A stretch of DNA of 16,659 bases. Origin: Rubrobacter sp. GTDB taxonomy: Bacteria; Actinomycetota; Rubrobacteria; Rubrobacterales; Rubrobacteraceae. The DNA lies in contig JADDPM010000019.1 of NCBI GenBank assembly GCA_016781885.1, positions 1 through 16,659 of the forward strand, in the 5' to 3' direction. This document shows positions 14,718-16,659 of this stretch, piece after piece (positions within the stretch are counted from its first letter, which is position 1; every line of letters starts with the position of its first letter). Both the position numbers and the translations under genes were made by a program. Below the pieces are notes generated by a model. The model did no database searches. It was not told the origin of the DNA and was given only the letters and a program-made list of their open reading frames with translations.

Positions 14718-15239
14718 TCAGCCGCGTGGGGCTTCTTCGATCTCTACGGTCTCGATCCTGTCGCCAGGCTCGCGGTCGAACTGCGGGTCGCGCTCACGGA
14801 TGGAGTTTACGATCTCCATCCCCTCGACGACCTCCCCGAAGACCGCATGCCGCCCGTCGAGCCAGGGCGTCGCCGCATGCGTGATGAAGAACTGCGATCC
14901 ACCCGTGTTCGGCCCCGCGTTCGCCATCGAGAGGACGCCTGGCTTGTCGTGCCGGAGGTCCGGGTGAAACTCGTCCCGGATCCGGTAGCCCGGTCCCCCG
15001 GCGCCGGTTCCGGTCGGGTCGCCGCCCTGCACCATGAAGTCCTTTATGACCCTGTGAAAGGTCGTGCCGTCGAAGTAGCCCTCGCGCGCCAGGAAGACGA
15101 AGTTGTTCACCGTCTCTGGGGCCTTGTCCGCGAAGAGCTTAATGCGAATGGGACCCTTCTCCGTCCGGAAGGTCGCGTAGTAGTCGTTGGCGGGGGAGAT
15201 GGTCATCTCCGGCGGGCTGCTGTAACTGTTTTGGGACAT
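14718..15239 (-). CDS. Cyclophilin-type peptidyl-prolyl cis-trans isomerase
   Basis: Predicted 173-residue cytoplasmic cyclophilin that speeds proline isomerisation during folding. The active site is complete: FHRVI with Arg63, FMVQGGD (68-74), GSQFFIT with Gln116 and Phe118, Trp126 and His131 (WLDGRH). There is no signal peptide; a ~20-residue polar N-tail precedes the first strand. The ATG follows AGGAGG by about six bases. Genes on both sides point the same way: pcs lies 96 bases downstream, and the ABC-class ATPase ends 118 bases upstream. Each seems to have its own signals, so an operon is not assured. Confidence 0.96.
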   Translation of the reverse strand: MSQNSYSSPPEMTISPANDYYATFRTEKGPIRIKLFADKAPETVNNFVFLAREGYFDGTTFHRVIKDFMVQGGDPTGTGAGGPGYRIRDEFHPDLRHDKPGVLSMANAGPNTGGSQFFITHAATPWLDGRHAVFGEVVEGMEIVNSIRERDPQFDREPGDRIETVEIEEAPRG

Positions 15240-15312
15240 GTGATCCTCCTGGTCTTTTACATCTCTGCATGCTAACCGACAGGACGGGGTCCGATATGTG
15301 AGCTAGTTCCAC

Positions 15313-15337
15313 CCCGGCTTCTACGGTCCCCGCCGGG
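15313..15337 (-). terminator. Weak hairpin after ABC-class ATPase gene
   Basis: CCCGGC (15313-15318) pairs with GCCGGG (15332-15337) across a 13-base loop, about 20 bases beyond the ATPase stop on the minus strand. The stem is short and no T-run follows. Confidence 0.3.
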
Positions 15338-15357
15338 ATGATCCTCTCTCCGGCCGG

Positions 15358-16659
15358 TTACGTCTTCTTCTCCGTGCTCGCCTCCAGGGAGCGGATGCGG
15401 TTGATCGCCGCCGCCATCTCCTGGGGCCGGGGCAGGCTCATCTCGCCGGGATGCCCCCGGAAGCTCCCCAACGAATCGAGACCATCTCTCTCTACCAAAT
15501 CGAGCGTCCCGCGCACGACCTCCTCGACCCCCTGGCTCTCGCCCGCAGAGGCGAACTCGCCGATGGCGCGGGCTATGGTCTCGGTCTGGCCGGCCTCGGC
15601 GAGCTGCTCCAGGTACGAGAGGTCCACCCGCTCGCGGCCCAACTCTATAGTGCTCAAGCCCTTGCCCCGGGCGGTCTCCCGCTTGCCGCGCCGGAGGTCT
15701 ATGGAGGACGCCCGCACGCGGCGGCCTTTGGGAGGATGTGCCTCTCCGGTCCGTGTGGCGCCCGGGAGCGGGAAGCTCTCGCGCACCTCGCGGGCTCGTT
15801 GCGTGGCGTCGAGCGCGACGTAGTCTTCCATCAGGATCACACGGTCCGCCACGTCCAGGTAGTCGCCGACGCCGCCGACGACCACTATCGTCGAGACGCC
15901 CAACGAGTCGTACAGGGGCCGCACGAGGTCTATAAACGGGGAGATGGGCTCCTTGCTCACCAGCTCGCGCATCCGCTCGTCCCGGATCATGAAGTTCGTG
16001 GCGCTCGTGTCCTCGTCCACGAGGAGGAGCGACGTCCCGATCTCCAGCGTCTCCGCGATGTTCGCCGCCTGCGACGTCGAGCCCGAGGCGTTCGGGGTCG
16101 AGAAGCTAACCGTCGAACGACCGCCGGGGAGCTCCCCGATCATGCCGGAGATATCCACCCCCGCTACGCTCCGCCCGTCCTCCGCCCTCACCTTCACCGC
16201 ATCCGTCCGCGCCACCACGTATTCTCGCCCGTCCCCCGGCGCGTGGTCGTAGACGCCCCACGCGAGCGCCGAGAGCAACGTACTCTTCCCGTGGAAACCG
16301 CCGCCGGCGACGAGCGTAACTCCCTCCGGTATACCCATCCCCGAGACAGAGCCGCGGTTTGGTAGCTCCACGGTTATTCTGAACTCCTCCGGGCTCTCGA
16401 ACGGAACGGCCCCCTCGTGCAGCGGCCGGTCGCTCGCCCCGCTCTCGCGCGGCAGCACCGCCCCGTCAGCTACGAAGGCCACGAGCCCGAGCCCCGGCAG
16501 CTGCTTACGCAGGCGGTCCGCGTCCTCGGCGGTCTCGACGTGCTCTCGGGCCGTCGCTTCGTCTACCCCGGCGGACATGAGCGCCTCGCGTACCACCTTC
16601 GGCAGCTCCTCCAGCAGCATCGTCCTCGCCGCCCGGGCGTCCACCGTCCGGCCCCGGGC
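15358..16659 (-). CDS. Predicted ATPase of the ABC class (COG3044-like), N-terminus beyond window
   Basis: The last 433 codons of a predicted P-loop ATPase. Counting from the GTG at 16644: Walker A GGGFHGKST (114-122), a signature-like SGSTSQAAN (187-195) and Walker B LLLVDEDTSATNF (206-218). These match the COG3044 'ABC class' ATPases, about 560-570 residues long. The frame stays open to the window edge, and the five codons before that GTG read A-R-G-R-T, agreeing with the family's internal sequence. The GTG is therefore not the start, and ~130 residues lie outside. The cellular role of the family is unknown. The C-terminal ~130 residues are charged and hold no membrane segment. Confidence 0.9.
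   Translation of the reverse strand, partial: ARGRTVDARAARTMLLEELPKVVREALMSAGVDEATAREHVETAEDADRLRKQLPGLGLVAFVADGAVLPRESGASDRPLHEGAVPFESPEEFRITVELPNRGSVSGMGIPEGVTLVAGGGFHGKSTLLSALAWGVYDHAPGDGREYVVARTDAVKVRAEDGRSVAGVDISGMIGELPGGRSTVSFSTPNASGSTSQAANIAETLEIGTSLLLVDEDTSATNFMIRDERMRELVSKEPISPFIDLVRPLYDSLGVSTIVVVGGVGDYLDVADRVILMEDYVALDATQRAREVRESFPLPGATRTGEAHPPKGRRVRASSIDLRRGKRETARGKGLSTIELGRERVDLSYLEQLAEAGQTETIARAIGEFASAGESQGVEEVVRGTLDLVERDGLDSLGSFRGHPGEMSLPRPQEMAAAINRIRSLEASTEKKT

Noticed and set aside
14175..15275. Long plus-strand frame (366 codons) across pcs and cyclophilin
   Set aside because: It overlies two firmly identified minus-strand genes and shows no motif.
1..16659. CRISPR array, toxin-antitoxin pair, phage genes or intact insertion sequence
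   Set aside because: No regularly spaced repeats, transposase, integrase, capsid or toxin motifs were seen on either strand.

Overview
The window looks like a chromosomal segment from a GC-rich actinobacterium, most likely Rubrobacter or a close relative. That placement is an inference from GC-rich coding sequence, frequent GTG/TTG starts, strong GGAGG ribosome sites on some genes and leaderless promoters on others, and the protein repertoire. No rRNA or 16S marker is present. About 13 genes are convincing. They are separated by unusually long, lower-GC intergenic stretches that hold gene relics, palindromes and a tRNA-like remnant. No CRISPR array, prophage module, intact insertion sequence or recognisable defence operon was seen.

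Layout. 1-1600: a small membrane protein gene on the minus strand behind a perfect 15-nt palindrome placed like an operator. 1684-2316: an SGNH/GDSL-like protein with altered catalytic residues. 2892-3704: a calcineurin-like phosphoesterase converging on a SAM hydrolase/DUF62 gene (3814-4632). The DUF62 product has Gln where the family's catalytic His should be, and its promoter appears leaderless. 5162-6040: a class II glutamine amidotransferase, with a cluster of GTGACC motifs upstream. 6514-7900: an M15-like membrane-anchored putative peptidase, an overlapping small ORF with a strong ribosome site, a tRNA-like relic, and an inverted, truncated paralogue of the peptidase. 7874-9862: a GrpB-family gene (again apparently leaderless) and an APC permease. 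9914-12138: a small hypothetical gene divergent from a family 4 uracil-DNA glycosylase that is coupled to a Kelch lipoprotein. 12281-13342: a fused AhbA-AhbB-type siroheme decarboxylase, followed by a 100-bp palindromic element and a frameshifted TauE/SafE transporter relic. 13839-16659: phosphatidylcholine synthase, a cytoplasmic cyclophilin, and an ABC-class ATPase that runs off the right edge.

The genes do not form one pathway; most are single-gene units with their own control regions. The most testable points are the His-to-Gln change in the DUF62 protein, the fused siroheme decarboxylase, the bacterial Pcs with the diagnostic 12-residue spacing, the peptidase/tRNA-relic/inverted-paralogue locus, and the GTGACC motif cluster.
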